Positions 25,290-33,917 of a DNA stretch of 64,000 bases are shown piece after piece. Made by a program: the position numbers and the translations under genes. Within the stretch, counting starts at the first letter, position 1. Each line of letters starts with the position of its first letter. Below the pieces are notes generated by a model. It made no database searches. It worked only from the letters and a program-made list of their open reading frames with translations, and was not told where the DNA came from. This stretch comes from Altererythrobacter sp. ZODW24. GTDB lineage: Bacteria; Pseudomonadota; Alphaproteobacteria; Sphingomonadales; Sphingomonadaceae. The stretch covers positions 1,578,001-1,642,000 of the forward strand of contig NZ_CP031155.1 of the NCBI RefSeq assembly GCF_003344885.1, read 5' to 3'.

Positions 25290-26879
25290 ATGAGCAGCCT
25301 GATCGCCCCGCGCTATCTGATTCCCGTTCTGTTGATCGCAGGCGTCGCCGGATGCGCACTGTTCACGCCACTGCGTTTGGCGTTGGTCCTACTAGTGCCC
25401 GCCCTATTCGTCGCTCTGCTCGACTTCTTTCAGCACAAGCACGCTCTGAGGCGGAATTACCCTCTAATTGCCCGCCTTCGCTGGGTCTCCGAGGAACTTC
25501 GGCCCTTTATCCGATCTTATTTCGTCGAGGGAGATCTAGAGGGGCGCCCGTTCAGTCACGAGCAGCGCAGCCTCATCTATGCCCGCGCCAAGGGCGAGCT
25601 CGATTCCCACCCTATGGGCACCGAACTGGACGTATATTCAGACGAATATGAGTGGCTGGGCCATTCCATCGCTCCGAAGGAAGAGGCTCCCGAATTCTGG
25701 CGGGTCAATGTTGGCGAAGGCACATGCGCGAAGCCCTACAACTCTGCTTTGCTCAACATCTCAGCCATGAGCTTCGGATCTCTATCGGCAAAGGCCATCG
25801 AAGCGCTCAATTTGGGAGCAAGCATTGGCGATTTTGCCCATAACACGGGCGAAGGCAGCATCAGCAAATACCACCGCGCGCATGGTGGTGATCTAATCTG
25901 GGAGCTTGGTAGCGGATATTTCGGATGCCGCGCCAAAGATGGCAGTTTCGACGCTGGCCTATTCGCTGAAAATTCCAGCGGTGGCGCAGTCAAAATGATC
26001 GAGATAAAGCTGAGCCAAGGCGCAAAACCCGGCCATGGCGGTGTCCTTCCCGGATCAAAGGTAACTCCTGAAATCGCCGAAGCACGCGGCGTAACCCCTT
26101 GGAAAACTGTCTATTCCCCTGCTGCACACACGACTTTCTCAAATCCGATCGAGATGTTGCAATGGGTTGCCCAGCTCCGCGAACTTTCCGGCGGCAAGCC
26201 CGTTGGCATCAAGCTTTGCGTTGGTCAGCCGCACGAGATTCTCGCCATTTCCAAGGCCATGCTTGAGACGGGAATCACGCCTGATTTCATCACAGTAGAC
26301 GGCGCAGAAGGCGGTACTGGCGCAGCCCCGCTCGAACTATCAAACAGCGTCGGGATGCCTTTGCGCGAAGGGCTTATCTGGGTCCGCAATGCACTCGTCG
26401 GCGTAGGGCTGAAAGACAAAGTCAAACTAGCAGCCGCAGGTAAGATTCATTCCGGCGCCGGCATGGCCAAGGCTTTCGCGCTCGGCGCTGATTGGTGCAA
26501 TGCAGCCCGGCCATTCATGTTTTCACTCGGCTGCGTCCAATCGATGCAGTGCCACCGCGGGGATTGCCCCACTGGCGTAGCGACACAGGAAGAATGGCGT
26601 CAAAGCGGCTTAGTAATTGAAGACAAAGGACCCCGCGTTGCGAGATTCCAGCGACAAACGGTCCACTCCTTGCGCGAAATTGTTGTCGCCATGGGCCTCG
26701 AGAACCCTTGGGAAATCACCGCCCGCGACATGCGAGAGAGATTAAATGGCGCATATTCCGCCCCGATCGACAAGATTTACGAATTTTTGGACGAAAATGT
26801 CCTGCTGAATGATCCAAACAGCACCAAAATCGCCGATTACTGGACGCAGGCCCAGGCAAACAGCTTCAGGAGAGCGTAG
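25290..26879 (+). CDS. FMN-binding glutamate synthase-like protein (membrane-anchored)
   Basis: A 529-residue protein with two N-terminal hydrophobic segments (about 10-50) and a GltB-type FMN/[3Fe-4S] barrel domain. Family signatures are NISAMSFGSLSAKAIEAL, GEGSISKYH, GQAKPGHGG-like GAKPGHGGVLPGSKVTPEIA, TVDGAEGGTGAAP, and CHRGDCPTGVATQ, the last giving the cysteines for the iron-sulfur centre. There is no glutaminase domain, so it is not a complete GOGAT; such stand-alone proteins are widespread and their reaction is not established. It overlaps the next gene by one base (stop TAG / start GTG). Confidence 0.85.
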   Translation: MSSLIAPRYLIPVLLIAGVAGCALFTPLRLALVLLVPALFVALLDFFQHKHALRRNYPLIARLRWVSEELRPFIRSYFVEGDLEGRPFSHEQRSLIYARAKGELDSHPMGTELDVYSDEYEWLGHSIAPKEEAPEFWRVNVGEGTCAKPYNSALLNISAMSFGSLSAKAIEALNLGASIGDFAHNTGEGSISKYHRAHGGDLIWELGSGYFGCRAKDGSFDAGLFAENSSGGAVKMIEIKLSQGAKPGHGGVLPGSKVTPEIAEARGVTPWKTVYSPAAHTTFSNPIEMLQWVAQLRELSGGKPVGIKLCVGQPHEILAISKAMLETGITPDFITVDGAEGGTGAAPLELSNSVGMPLREGLIWVRNALVGVGLKDKVKLAAAGKIHSGAGMAKAFALGADWCNAARPFMFSLGCVQSMQCHRGDCPTGVATQEEWRQSGLVIEDKGPRVARFQRQTVHSLREIVVAMGLENPWEITARDMRERLNGAYSAPIDKIYEFLDENVLLNDPNSTKIADYWTQAQANSFRRA

Positions 26880-27277
26880 TGAACGGACAAGACAATCTCG
26901 CGCTGTGGCACGCCGTCGCTTCTGGTGGCAGCACCGTAGAGGGTTTGACGTCTATCCTGCACGAAGATGCGGTGTTCCACTCGCCGGTCGTGCACAGCCC
27001 GCAAGCCGGGCGAGAGATCGTGATCGCCTACCTCTCCGCAGCCGGAAAAGTCCTGGGCGGTGATGATTTCCAATATGTCCGCGAAGTAGTGGACGACAAC
27101 AATATCGTCCTCGAGTTTACAACCAGCCTAGAGGGCATTCACGTCAACGGGATCGACATGATGCGCTTTGATGATGATGGCAGAATTGTGGACTTCAAAG
27201 TCATGGTTCGCCCGCTCAAAGCGATGAACAAGATCTGGGACATGATGGCCGCGCAATTGGAAGCGCAGCGCGGGTAA
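26879..27277 (+). CDS. NTF2-like (SnoaL-like) family protein
   Basis: A 132-residue protein with a cone-shaped NTF2-like fold predicted from the alternating pattern: LHEDAVFHSPVVHSPQAGREIVIAYL, VVDDNNIVLEFTTSL and GIDMMRFDDDGRIVDFKVMVRPL, the last being the typical SnoaL C-terminal strand motif. The start is GTG 26879, sharing a base with the stop codon of the upstream gene; AGGAGAG lies eight bases before it. Third gene of the run with the hydrolase and glutamate-synthase-like protein. The substrate is unknown. Confidence 0.75.
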   Translation: MNGQDNLALWHAVASGGSTVEGLTSILHEDAVFHSPVVHSPQAGREIVIAYLSAAGKVLGGDDFQYVREVVDDNNIVLEFTTSLEGIHVNGIDMMRFDDDGRIVDFKVMVRPLKAMNKIWDMMAAQLEAQRG

Positions 27278-27291
27278 ACCCGCGCGCTAAC

Positions 27292-27681
27292 TCAATTCAG
27301 AGCCGCAAAATTCCGCACTAGCCGTAACACTTGCGGATCAAGGCCATCTGGTAGTTGCTCATCAAGCAATTTGCGGCGTTCGCTCACCGAGCTTCCGATC
27401 CGGATTCGGCGCATATTCCATTTCTCACAAATCCGGTGCTCGAGGGGAATATCTTCCAGTTTAAGGACACCGGTATGCCGGGGATCTGTCATGATATGTG
27501 ACATCAAGAGCAGAAGCTGTGACCCCTCGCCTTCCAGCAATTGCAGGAAGTTACGGCCATTATACAGCAGGAAACCGCCAATATTCTGCTTCGCATTGTT
27601 GCGCGACGCAGATTTGACGATTTCGTCGACCTGGTCTTCGGAAAGACCGGGTGCGGTCGAAATGTAGACGAATTGGCGCAC
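27292..27681 (-). CDS. BLUF-domain blue-light sensor, single-domain
   Basis: A 129-residue protein made almost entirely of one BLUF domain, which binds FAD and senses blue light. The signalling residues are in place: Tyr6 (FVYIS), Asn29 (SRNNA) and Gln47 (NFLQLLEG), with Trp88 and Met90 in KWNMRR; the spacings (Tyr-Asn-Gln 23 and 18, Gln-Met 43) fit those known from AppA (24/18/43) to within one. The remaining 40 residues form the helical cap. No output domain is fused, so it must act on a partner. The start is GTG at 27681, 16 bp after the rho stop, so it is probably co-transcribed with rho. Confidence 0.88.
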   Translation of the reverse strand: MRQFVYISTAPGLSEDQVDEIVKSASRNNAKQNIGGFLLYNGRNFLQLLEGEGSQLLLLMSHIMTDPRHTGVLKLEDIPLEHRICEKWNMRRIRIGSSVSERRKLLDEQLPDGLDPQVLRLVRNFAALN

Positions 27682-27697
27682 CCGGCTCTGTCCCTGA

Positions 27698-28963
27698 TTA
27701 CTGGTTCATCGTGTCGAAGAAATCTTCGTTCGTCTTGGAATCTTTCATCTTGTCGAGCAAGAATTCCATCGCGTCGATCGTGCCCATCTGCATGAGGATA
27801 CGGCGCAGGACCCACATCTTCGAAAGCTTGTCCTTCTCGACAAGAATCTCTTCCTTACGCGTACCAGACTTGCCGACGTCAAGCGCTGGGAAGATGCGCT
27901 TGTCCGCAACCTTCCGGTCGAGGACGATTTCCGAGTTACCGGTGCCCTTGAACTCTTCGAAGATAACTTCGTCCATCCGGCTGCCCGTATCGATCAGTGC
28001 GGTTGCAATGATCGACAGCGAACCACCTTCTTCGATGTTACGTGCCGCACCGAAGAAGCGCTTAGGGCGCTGCAAGGCGTTTGCGTCGACACCGCCGGTC
28101 AGGACCTTGCCCGAACTCGGGACCACAGTGTTGTAAGCACGGCCAAGGCGCGTGATCGAATCGAGCAGAATAACGACATCGCGCTTATGCTCGACCAGAC
28201 GCTTGGCCTTCTCGATCACCATTTCGGCGACCTGGACGTGGCGTGTTGCTGGCTCATCAAAGGTGGAGGAAACAACCTCGCCCTTCACGCTGCGCTGCAT
28301 GTCGGTGACTTCCTCCGGCCGCTCATCAACGAGCAGCACGATCAGGAAGACTTCGGGGTGGTTATCCGTGATCGCTTTCGCGATGTTCTGCAGCAGAACT
28401 GTCTTACCGGTGCGCGGCGGAGCAACGATCAAGGCGCGCTGGCCCTTACCCTGAGGCGAGATGATATCGATCACTCGCGCGGACTTGTCCTTTACCGTCG
28501 GATCAAGTGTGTCGAGCGACAGCTTCTCATCCGGATAAAGCGGCGTGAGATTATCAAAATTGGTCCGCATGCGAACCGCATCAGGATCGTCGTAATTGAC
28601 AGTAGTGATGGTGTTCAGCGCGAAATAACGTTCGCCATCCTTCGGTGCGCGGATTTCCCCTTCGACCGTGTCGCCAGTCCGCAGGCCCGCCTTGCGAACC
28701 ATGTTAGGCGAAACATAAATATCGTCAGGCCCGGCGAGGTAGTTTGCCTCGGGGCTGCGGAGGAAGCCGAAGCCATCCTGAAGAACCTCGATCGTACCGA
28801 GGCCCATGATTTTCTCATTATATTCTTCGTCTTCGGCAAGTTCGCGCAGAATGCTGAACATCAAATCCTGGCGGCGCATTGTACTTGCTGCCTCGACGCC
28901 CAAGTCTTCGGCCATTTTGACCAGCTCGGCGGGGGCATTCATTTTGAGGTCTTTAAGATGCAT
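27698..28963 (-). CDS. rho: Transcription termination factor Rho
   Basis: A 421-residue hexameric RNA helicase. The N-terminal RNA-binding domain (about 48-125) contains [23 protein letters not shown]. The ATPase core has Walker A GPPRTGKT-like [13 protein letters not shown], Walker [17 protein letters not shown], and the Q-loop [17 protein letters not shown]. Its ATG at 28963 begins MHLKDLK, usual for alphaproteobacteria. A 158-bp leader separates it from hemJ upstream, long enough for autoregulation, though no clear structure was found. Located 1.65 kb from the probable origin. Confidence 0.97.
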   Translation of the reverse strand: MHLKDLKMNAPAELVKMAEDLGVEAASTMRRQDLMFSILRELAEDEEYNEKIMGLGTIEVLQDGFGFLRSPEANYLAGPDDIYVSPNMVRKAGLRTGDTVEGEIRAPKDGERYFALNTITTVNYDDPDAVRMRTNFDNLTPLYPDEKLSLDTLDPTVKDKSARVIDIISPQGKGQRALIVAPPRTGKTVLLQNIAKAITDNHPEVFLIVLLVDERPEEVTDMQRSVKGEVVSSTFDEPATRHVQVAEMVIEKAKRLVEHKRDVVILLDSITRLGRAYNTVVPSSGKVLTGGVDANALQRPKRFFGAARNIEEGGSLSIIATALIDTGSRMDEVIFEEFKGTGNSEIVLDRKVADKRIFPALDVGKSGTRKEEILVEKDKLSKMWVLRRILMQMGTIDAMEFLLDKMKDSKTNEDFFDTMNQ

Positions 28964-29121
28964 TTGTATTTTCCAGAAAAAGGAATTGTGTGTCTGTGAT
29001 GGCCGGCGGACCTATGGGCTTGGAGAAAGCGGGTCCGGTCGCAGAGGCGACCAGATGCCGGGTTGAAAGTCAGTTACGACTGAGAAGCGCTGGCGTCAAT
29101 TCAGGAATCGACGGGCCGAGT

Positions 29122-29565
29122 TCAGAACGGTTTTATGACGACCAAAATCACAATCAATACGGCAGCGATTCCGGGTACTTCGTTCAGTAACCGCAATTTT
29201 TTGCCAGTTATGGGTCGTTCGCCGCGCGCCAGCTTCTTGGCGTAGGCACTCAGATATCCGTGATAACCGCTGAGCAGCAGCACCAGCAGTAACTTCGCAT
29301 GGAACCAACCGCCAATCGGAACCATGCCTGTACCCAGCAGCGACAAGCCAGCGAGCCAAACCACGATGATCGACGGCAGAAGGATGATCTTGAGTAATTT
29401 ATTTTCACGGTCGACCCAAGCAGCAGCTTCGGGCGAACCTTCAGGCGCTTCCTGATGATAAACAAAGAACCGCGGCAGCATGAACAATCCAGCCATCCAG
29501 AAGATGACAAAAATGATATGAGCAGCCTTGAGCCAGAGATAAATCATCGCGAGGACATCCTGCAT
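29122..29565 (-). CDS. hemJ: Protoporphyrinogen oxidase HemJ
   Basis: A 147-residue inner-membrane protein with four hydrophobic segments (about 8-30, 55-75, 85-105, 125-145). His16 in LKAAHIIFVIFWMAGLFMLPR lies in the first helix, the conserved heme-ligand or catalytic His of HemJ, and the family's Lys/Arg near the third helix (WFHAKLLLVL) is present. HemJ oxidises protoporphyrinogen IX to protoporphyrin IX. The context supports it: hemE lies 31 bp upstream on the same strand. The alternative reading as a general CopD-type membrane protein is less likely. Confidence 0.88.
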   Translation of the reverse strand: MQDVLAMIYLWLKAAHIIFVIFWMAGLFMLPRFFVYHQEAPEGSPEAAAWVDRENKLLKIILLPSIIVVWLAGLSLLGTGMVPIGGWFHAKLLLVLLLSGYHGYLSAYAKKLARGERPITGKKLRLLNEVPGIAAVLIVILVVIKPF

Positions 29566-29596
29566 AGGAGTGACTTAGGAGAGCGAGTGGCGGATT

Positions 29597-30613
29597 TTAA
29601 CCCCGTAGCTTCTTGAGCAGCGCTTCTACGTGGGAAATTGGCGTTCGGCGATCAATCCCGTGACCAAGGTTGAAGATATGCGGACGGTCTGCAAATGCGT
29701 CAAGGATCGCGTCAATGCGTGTATCAAGCGCTGGTCCGCCAGCGAGTAACAATAGCGGATCAAGATTACCTTGCACAGGCAGGCCTTCAGGCAGCTCGCG
29801 CGCAGCCCATATCGGATCGATTGTTTCGTCCACTCCAAGCGCATCAACGCCCGTCTCGCGGGCATAGGCTGGAAGCTTCTCGCCCGCACCCTTTGGAAAG
29901 CCGATCACTGGAACAGTCGGATGACGCGCATGCATCGCCGCTGTAATCGCTGCGTTCGGTGCAATTACCCAGCGTTCGAATTCGGCTGGCGCCAAGCTGC
30001 CCGACCAGCTGTCAAACAGTTGGATGCCCTCGGCACCCGCTTCGATCTGGCCGGAAAGATATTCGATTGTAACTGCAGTGATTGCGTCGATGATTTCAGC
30101 GAAAGCTACCGGGTCACGGTAAGCCATCGCACGCGTATCAAACTGGTCGCGGCTACCTTCGCCAGCAACCATGTAGGTCGCAACAGTCCAAGGACTTCCG
30201 GCAAAGCCCAGCAAGGTCGTCTGTGAGCTCAAAGCAGCTCTGACCTTGCCGACGGTCTCATAAATCTTGTGAAGACGCTCAGGCACGGCTTCCAGAGCAG
30301 ATAAGGCACTATCCACGAGCGTTGGCGAGAGCTTAGGACCTTCACCGGCGAGGAATTCCAAATGCTGACCCATAGCATGGGGGACAATCAGGATATCGGA
30401 AAACAGGATTGCTCCATCAAAGCCAAAGCGTTTGATCGGCTGGATCGTTACTTCGGTCGCAGCATCGCTGTCATAAACCAGGTCCAAGAATCCGCCCTTA
30501 TCAGCCCTTAGCTCGCGATACTCTGGTAAATACCGCCCAGCCTGCCGCATAAGCCAAACCGGCGGCACGCTAAGCCGCGATCCGCGCAGTGTTTCTAAGA
30601 GTGGACCAGGCAT
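29597..30613 (-). CDS. hemE: Uroporphyrinogen decarboxylase
   Basis: A 338-residue TIM-barrel enzyme that decarboxylates the four acetate groups of uroporphyrinogen III to coproporphyrinogen III. The substrate-binding motif PPVWLMRQAGRYLPEYR is at residues 17-33 and GFAGSPWTVATYM near 140; GWDTPLW-like strand DVDATI is replaced by LGVDETIDP. The ATG (30613) is the left border of the probable origin. Together with hemJ and rho it forms a minus-strand group transcribed away from the origin. hemE beside the origin is a known feature of Caulobacter and Rickettsia. Confidence 0.96.
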   Translation of the reverse strand: MPGPLLETLRGSRLSVPPVWLMRQAGRYLPEYRELRADKGGFLDLVYDSDAATEVTIQPIKRFGFDGAILFSDILIVPHAMGQHLEFLAGEGPKLSPTLVDSALSALEAVPERLHKIYETVGKVRAALSSQTTLLGFAGSPWTVATYMVAGEGSRDQFDTRAMAYRDPVAFAEIIDAITAVTIEYLSGQIEAGAEGIQLFDSWSGSLAPAEFERWVIAPNAAITAAMHARHPTVPVIGFPKGAGEKLPAYARETGVDALGVDETIDPIWAARELPEGLPVQGNLDPLLLLAGGPALDTRIDAILDAFADRPHIFNLGHGIDRRTPISHVEALLKKLRG

Positions 30614-30628
30614 GAAAAAGGCGTCCTA

Positions 30629-30659
30629 ACTAAATATATAAGTATATTTATAGATTATG
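30629..30659. other. AT-rich candidate DNA-unwinding element
   Basis: Of the 28 bases 30631-30658 all but two G are A or T, in a window that is otherwise about 60% G+C. It lies 15 bp from the hemE start. Such tracts are where DnaA opens the duplex; the role here is inferred. Confidence 0.6.
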
Positions 30660-30676
30660 TTGAAGATAGTTGGTCC

Positions 30677-30685
30677 TGTGGAAAC
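30677..30685 (-). promoter_or_regulatory. DnaA-box-like site 1
   Basis: TGTGGAAAC matches the reverse of the TTATCCACA box (TGTGGATAA) at 7 of 9 bases. It lies 18 bp from the AT-rich tract. Confidence 0.45.
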
Positions 30686-30755
30686 TGGGGACGACGGCCC
30701 TCTGCCTGATTTGTCCCGCTTTGAACAGATTGGATCAGCAATTTTGGTGACATCC

Positions 30756-30798
30756 GAATCCTTGCCAGAGTCCCATGCGGTGATGAGTCAAACGACTC
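30756..30798. promoter_or_regulatory. Cluster of four GANTC (CcrM-type) sites
   Basis: GAATC 30756-30760, GAGTC 30768-30772, GAGTC 30785-30789 and GACTC 30794-30798. GANTC is the target of the alphaproteobacterial cell-cycle methyltransferase CcrM. Four sites in 43 bp is dense against an expectation of roughly one per 250-300 bp. Confidence 0.65.
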
Positions 30799-30807
30799 TT
30801 TTCCACG
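30799..30807 (+). promoter_or_regulatory. DnaA-box-like site 2
   Basis: TTTTCCACG matches TTATCCACA at 7 of 9 bases (mismatches at positions 3 and 9). It follows the GANTC cluster directly. Confidence 0.45.
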
Positions 30808-30931
30808 CTGTCCCCAGCCTGTGCATGGGCTAGTTTGTCTGTGTTCAAAACACCGTGATGGCGGCTGGTAGTGGGCATGGAAATCTCCCAAAAACTTGTC
30901 CGCGCTTTCATCCCGTGGTTTATGCCGGTGA

Positions 30932-30940
30932 TTGTCCACA
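30932..30940 (+). promoter_or_regulatory. DnaA-box-like site 3
   Basis: TTGTCCACA matches TTATCCACA at 8 of 9 bases, the best of the three. It lies 22 bp upstream of the ppsR start. Confidence 0.55.
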
Positions 30941-30961
30941 GCCATTAGGCGCCCATTCTTC

Positions 30962-31807
30962 ATGACCAAACTCAATTTGCATCTCGTATCGGACTCGACC
31001 GGCGAGACGTTGGAAATGGTCGCTAAAGCGTCATTGGCCCAATTCGACGATGCCGAAGTCGTGCGGCACTTCTGGCCTATGGTGCGAAGCCGTGTCCACC
31101 TCGACCGGATCATGACCGAACTGGCCGCCAAGCCAGGCTTGGTTCTGTTTACATTAGTGAACGATGAGACGCGCGCGCGGCTGGAGGAGCATTGCCGCAC
31201 GTTGGGGCTACCAGCGGTGCCCGCTTTGGATGCCGTAACCGAAGCGCTCGAGAACCAGCTCGGCCAAGAAGCGCATGGCCGCCCGGGCCGTCAGCATCTG
31301 ATGGATGAGGCCTATTTTAAGCGGGTTGAGGCGATTCATTACACCATCGCGCATGATGACGGGATTGCCTACGAGGATTGGGAAGAAGCCGAGATCATTT
31401 TGGCCGGTGTTTCGCGCTGTTCCAAGACGCCAACAAGCATTTATCTCGCCAATCGTGGTTACAAGACAGCCAATATTCCGCTGGTGATCGAAAGCCCGCC
31501 GCCGGATGATCTGTTCCGCTTGCGCCACCCTATGATCATTGGCCTGACCACTGCGCCTGAACGCTTGGTCCAGATCCGCCGCAACCGGCTGCTCAGTCTG
31601 AATGAAGGCACTGAAACATCCTATGTCGATGATGACCGTGTGCAGCAGGAAGTGAAATTCGCCCGGCGCATGTTTGCCGATAATGGCTGGCCTGTAATCG
31701 ACGTGACGCGCCGCTCGATCGAGGAAACTGCTGCGGCTATCATCAAGCTATACAATGAGCGCGAGGCGCGCGAAACTCCGCCGCGTGTTGGCGCGAAACC
31801 CATATGA
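30962..31807 (+). CDS. ppsR: PEP synthase / pyruvate-phosphate dikinase regulatory protein (DUF299)
   Basis: A 281-residue bifunctional kinase/pyrophosphorylase that switches PEP synthase or PPDK off and on by ADP-dependent phosphorylation and Pi-dependent dephosphorylation. The start region [15 protein letters not shown] and the nucleotide-binding loop [20 protein letters not shown] near residue 145 are diagnostic. ATG 30962 is chosen over an upstream TTG at 30932 because the family begins at [12 protein letters not shown]. The homologous gene is the first on the right side of the Caulobacter origin. Its stop overlaps the maf start (ATGA). The target enzyme is not in the window. Confidence 0.92.
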   Translation: MTKLNLHLVSDSTGETLEMVAKASLAQFDDAEVVRHFWPMVRSRVHLDRIMTELAAKPGLVLFTLVNDETRARLEEHCRTLGLPAVPALDAVTEALENQLGQEAHGRPGRQHLMDEAYFKRVEAIHYTIAHDDGIAYEDWEEAEIILAGVSRCSKTPTSIYLANRGYKTANIPLVIESPPPDDLFRLRHPMIIGLTTAPERLVQIRRNRLLSLNEGTETSYVDDDRVQQEVKFARRMFADNGWPVIDVTRRSIEETAAAIIKLYNEREARETPPRVGAKPI

Positions 31808-32388
31808 TTATCTTGGCTTCAAAGAGTGCGTCGCGCCGCGCGATGCTTGATGCGGCCGGCGTTGAATATGAAGCGGTGCCTGCCGATGTCGATGAGCGCG
31901 CGCTTGAGGCGCAGCTCGCTGATGCACCACCAGCCGATGTTGCGATTGCGCTCGCTGAGGCGAAGGCACTGGCGGTTTCGCAGAGCAGGCCCGGTGCACT
32001 TGTTCTGGGCAGCGATTCACTCGTTGCCGTTGAAGGTAAGCGGTTCGACAAGCCGTCATCACGCGCAAATGCGGCGGAGCATCTGCGTTTCTTTTCAGGC
32101 AAGGTTTTGGAGTTGCATAGCGCTGCCGCATTGGCGGGGGGTTCCGAGATAAAATGGCGTCACGCGGCAAATGCGGTGATGCAGGTCCGGGAATTGTCAG
32201 ACAGTTTCATCGAGACATATCTCGAAGCCGAATGGCCGGAAGTTTCCTACTGTGTTGGCGTATTCCGGATTGAGGCGATCGGCGTGCAATTGTTCGACTC
32301 TATCGAAGGCGATCAATTCACTGTTCTTGGGATGCCATTGCTGCCTGTGTTGGGCGCGCTTCGAGACGAAGGTGTGTTGGCTAAATGA
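31804..32388 (+). CDS. maf: Maf-like nucleoside triphosphate pyrophosphatase
   Basis: A 194-residue nucleotide-housecleaning enzyme that hydrolyses non-canonical or dTTP/UTP-type NTPs. The N-terminal motif [20 protein letters not shown] is close to the S(S)xxR signature, and VLGSDSLV gives the conserved Asp of the active site. It is in the widespread chain ppsR-maf-aroE-coaE with 4-bp overlaps on both sides. Confidence 0.93.
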   Translation: MIILASKSASRRAMLDAAGVEYEAVPADVDERALEAQLADAPPADVAIALAEAKALAVSQSRPGALVLGSDSLVAVEGKRFDKPSSRANAAEHLRFFSGKVLELHSAAALAGGSEIKWRHAANAVMQVRELSDSFIETYLEAEWPEVSYCVGVFRIEAIGVQLFDSIEGDQFTVLGMPLLPVLGALRDEGVLAK

Positions 32389-33266
32389 CTACAACCTATT
32401 CTGCCGCGGTGCCTTATGCCCATGTGATCGGTGACCCGATTGGTCATTCGAAATCGCCATTGATTCACAATTTCTGGATAGAGAAATTAGGATTGGAGGC
32501 GGAATATACCGCTGAGCTGGTCGAGAATGATCCAGATGCCCTTGCGGCGTTTCTGGCCGGTGCGTGCGACGACGACAGTTGGCGCGGCTGCAACGTCACC
32601 ATGCCGCATAAGCAAACGATTATCGCGCATATGGACAGCCTCGATCCCGTTGCTGCCAAGGTTGGCGCGGTGAACACGGTAGTGCGCCAAGAGGACGGCA
32701 CTTTGCGTGGTTTCAACACCGATGTTGCTGGCTTTCTGGAGCCTTTGCGCGACCTGCTCGGCCAGACGCACCTGTTTCGCATGGCACGGATTATTGGTGC
32801 CGGCGGCGCGGCGCGGGCGATCGTGACGGCGCTTGCTGCTGAAAACTTCGTCCAGGTTTTAGCTGCTCGCGATCCTGCCAAAGCACAGGCGTTGCTGGAT
32901 GAACTTGATCCCGATGGTGAACATCACGTCGCGCCACTCACCCATTTTGCCGAAGCGACGGACTTTGAATTCGACGACCGTGAAGGGTGCTGCGATCTGA
33001 TCGTCAACGCTAGCCCGCTGGGTATGCGCGGCAAGCCGCCCCTCGCCTTTGATCTCAGCCATGTTCCGCCGGGAAGCATATTTTACGAAATCGTTACCGA
33101 TCCGATCGAAACACCTTTCCTAAAGGCTGCGCGCGAGGCCGGTTTTCAGACGATTGACGGCTATGCGATGCTGATCGGTCAAGCTGCAGAAGCCTTCGAG
33201 AGATTTTTCGGTGCACCCGCCCCGCGGCAATATGATGCTGAACTTCGCGAAAGGTTGCTGGCATGA
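32385..33266 (+). CDS. aroE: Shikimate dehydrogenase (NADP+)
   Basis: A 293-residue enzyme that reduces 3-dehydroshikimate to shikimate in aromatic amino acid synthesis. The substrate-binding loop is [16 protein letters not shown], the catalytic Lys is in CNVTMPHKQ, and the NADP Rossmann loop is [11 protein letters not shown] near residue 140. It is slightly longer than E. coli AroE (272). The ATG overlaps the maf stop and the TGA overlaps the coaE ATG, so all four genes are coupled. Confidence 0.95.
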   Translation: MTTTYSAAVPYAHVIGDPIGHSKSPLIHNFWIEKLGLEAEYTAELVENDPDALAAFLAGACDDDSWRGCNVTMPHKQTIIAHMDSLDPVAAKVGAVNTVVRQEDGTLRGFNTDVAGFLEPLRDLLGQTHLFRMARIIGAGGAARAIVTALAAENFVQVLAARDPAKAQALLDELDPDGEHHVAPLTHFAEATDFEFDDREGCCDLIVNASPLGMRGKPPLAFDLSHVPPGSIFYEIVTDPIETPFLKAAREAGFQTIDGYAMLIGQAAEAFERFFGAPAPRQYDAELRERLLA

Positions 33267-33862
33267 GCGGCCCCAAGATCATCGGCCTCACAGGCTCCAT
33301 CGGCATGGGTAAATCCACCGTCGCGGCCATGTTTGAGGAATGCGGTGTGCCCGTGTTTGATGCCGATGCCGCGGTGCATCAACTGCAGGGTAAGGGCGGC
33401 GCATTGCTACCTGCCATTGAAGACGCCTTTCCGGGAACAACTGGCGCAGAAGGTCTCGACCGGGCGAAGCTTGGCGCGCTGGTTTTTGGCGATGACGCTG
33501 CCCTCGCCCAGCTGGAAGGTATTGTGCATCCTGCTGTGGCTGCGATGCGCCAAGAATTTATGATCGAGCATGGCGGTGCCGGTCTGGTCCTGTTTGATAT
33601 TCCGCTGTTGTTCGAAAAGGGCGGCGATGCTGCTGTCGATTATGTGGTTGTCGTTTCAGCTCCCGCAGATATTCAGCGTGAACGGGTGTTGGCACGCCCC
33701 GGCATGAATCCCGAGAAATTCGCGCAAATTCTTGACCGCCAAGTGCCCGATTCGGAAAAACGAGCCCGCGCTGACCATGTGATCGACACAGGGCTGACCT
33801 TGTCAGAAACTCGTCAGCAAGTGTCGCAGTTGGTAGAAACCCTGCGCCAGATGGGCAAATAA
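33263..33862 (+). CDS. coaE: Dephospho-CoA kinase
   Basis: A 199-residue P-loop kinase that phosphorylates the 3'-OH of dephospho-CoA, the last step of coenzyme A synthesis. Walker A is [14 protein letters not shown] (residues 7-20); DADAAVHQL follows, with the family's lid Arg region [14 protein letters not shown]. Length is normal. It overlaps aroE by 4 bp. Confidence 0.95.
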   Translation: MSGPKIIGLTGSIGMGKSTVAAMFEECGVPVFDADAAVHQLQGKGGALLPAIEDAFPGTTGAEGLDRAKLGALVFGDDAALAQLEGIVHPAVAAMRQEFMIEHGGAGLVLFDIPLLFEKGGDAAVDYVVVVSAPADIQRERVLARPGMNPEKFAQILDRQVPDSEKRARADHVIDTGLTLSETRQQVSQLVETLRQMGK

Positions 33863-33917
33863 AAACATTCGAACTCGGGCCTTGCCAGAGCCGCAATCGA
33901 GTCCGATATTGTAATTA

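Larger units (their letters stand above)
30614..30961. other. Probable chromosomal replication origin (oriC)
   Basis: A 348-bp stretch with no gene, between divergent hemE and ppsR. It contains a 28-bp stretch of 93% A+T beside hemE (30631-30658), three sites matching the DnaA box at 7-8 of 9 bases, and four GANTC methylation sites within 43 bp. The flanking order hemE / ppsR-maf-aroE-coaE-dnaQ is, from general knowledge, that of the Caulobacter origin, where these are the first genes. Neighbouring genes diverge from it, and parABS lies 8 kb away. No experiment or skew plot was available; the call is inference from these signs. Confidence 0.78.

Noticed and set aside
30899-30960. Upstream TTG at 30932 as the ppsR start
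   Set aside because: The ten extra residues are not like the family, and the codon lies within the DnaA-like box; ATG 30962 fits.
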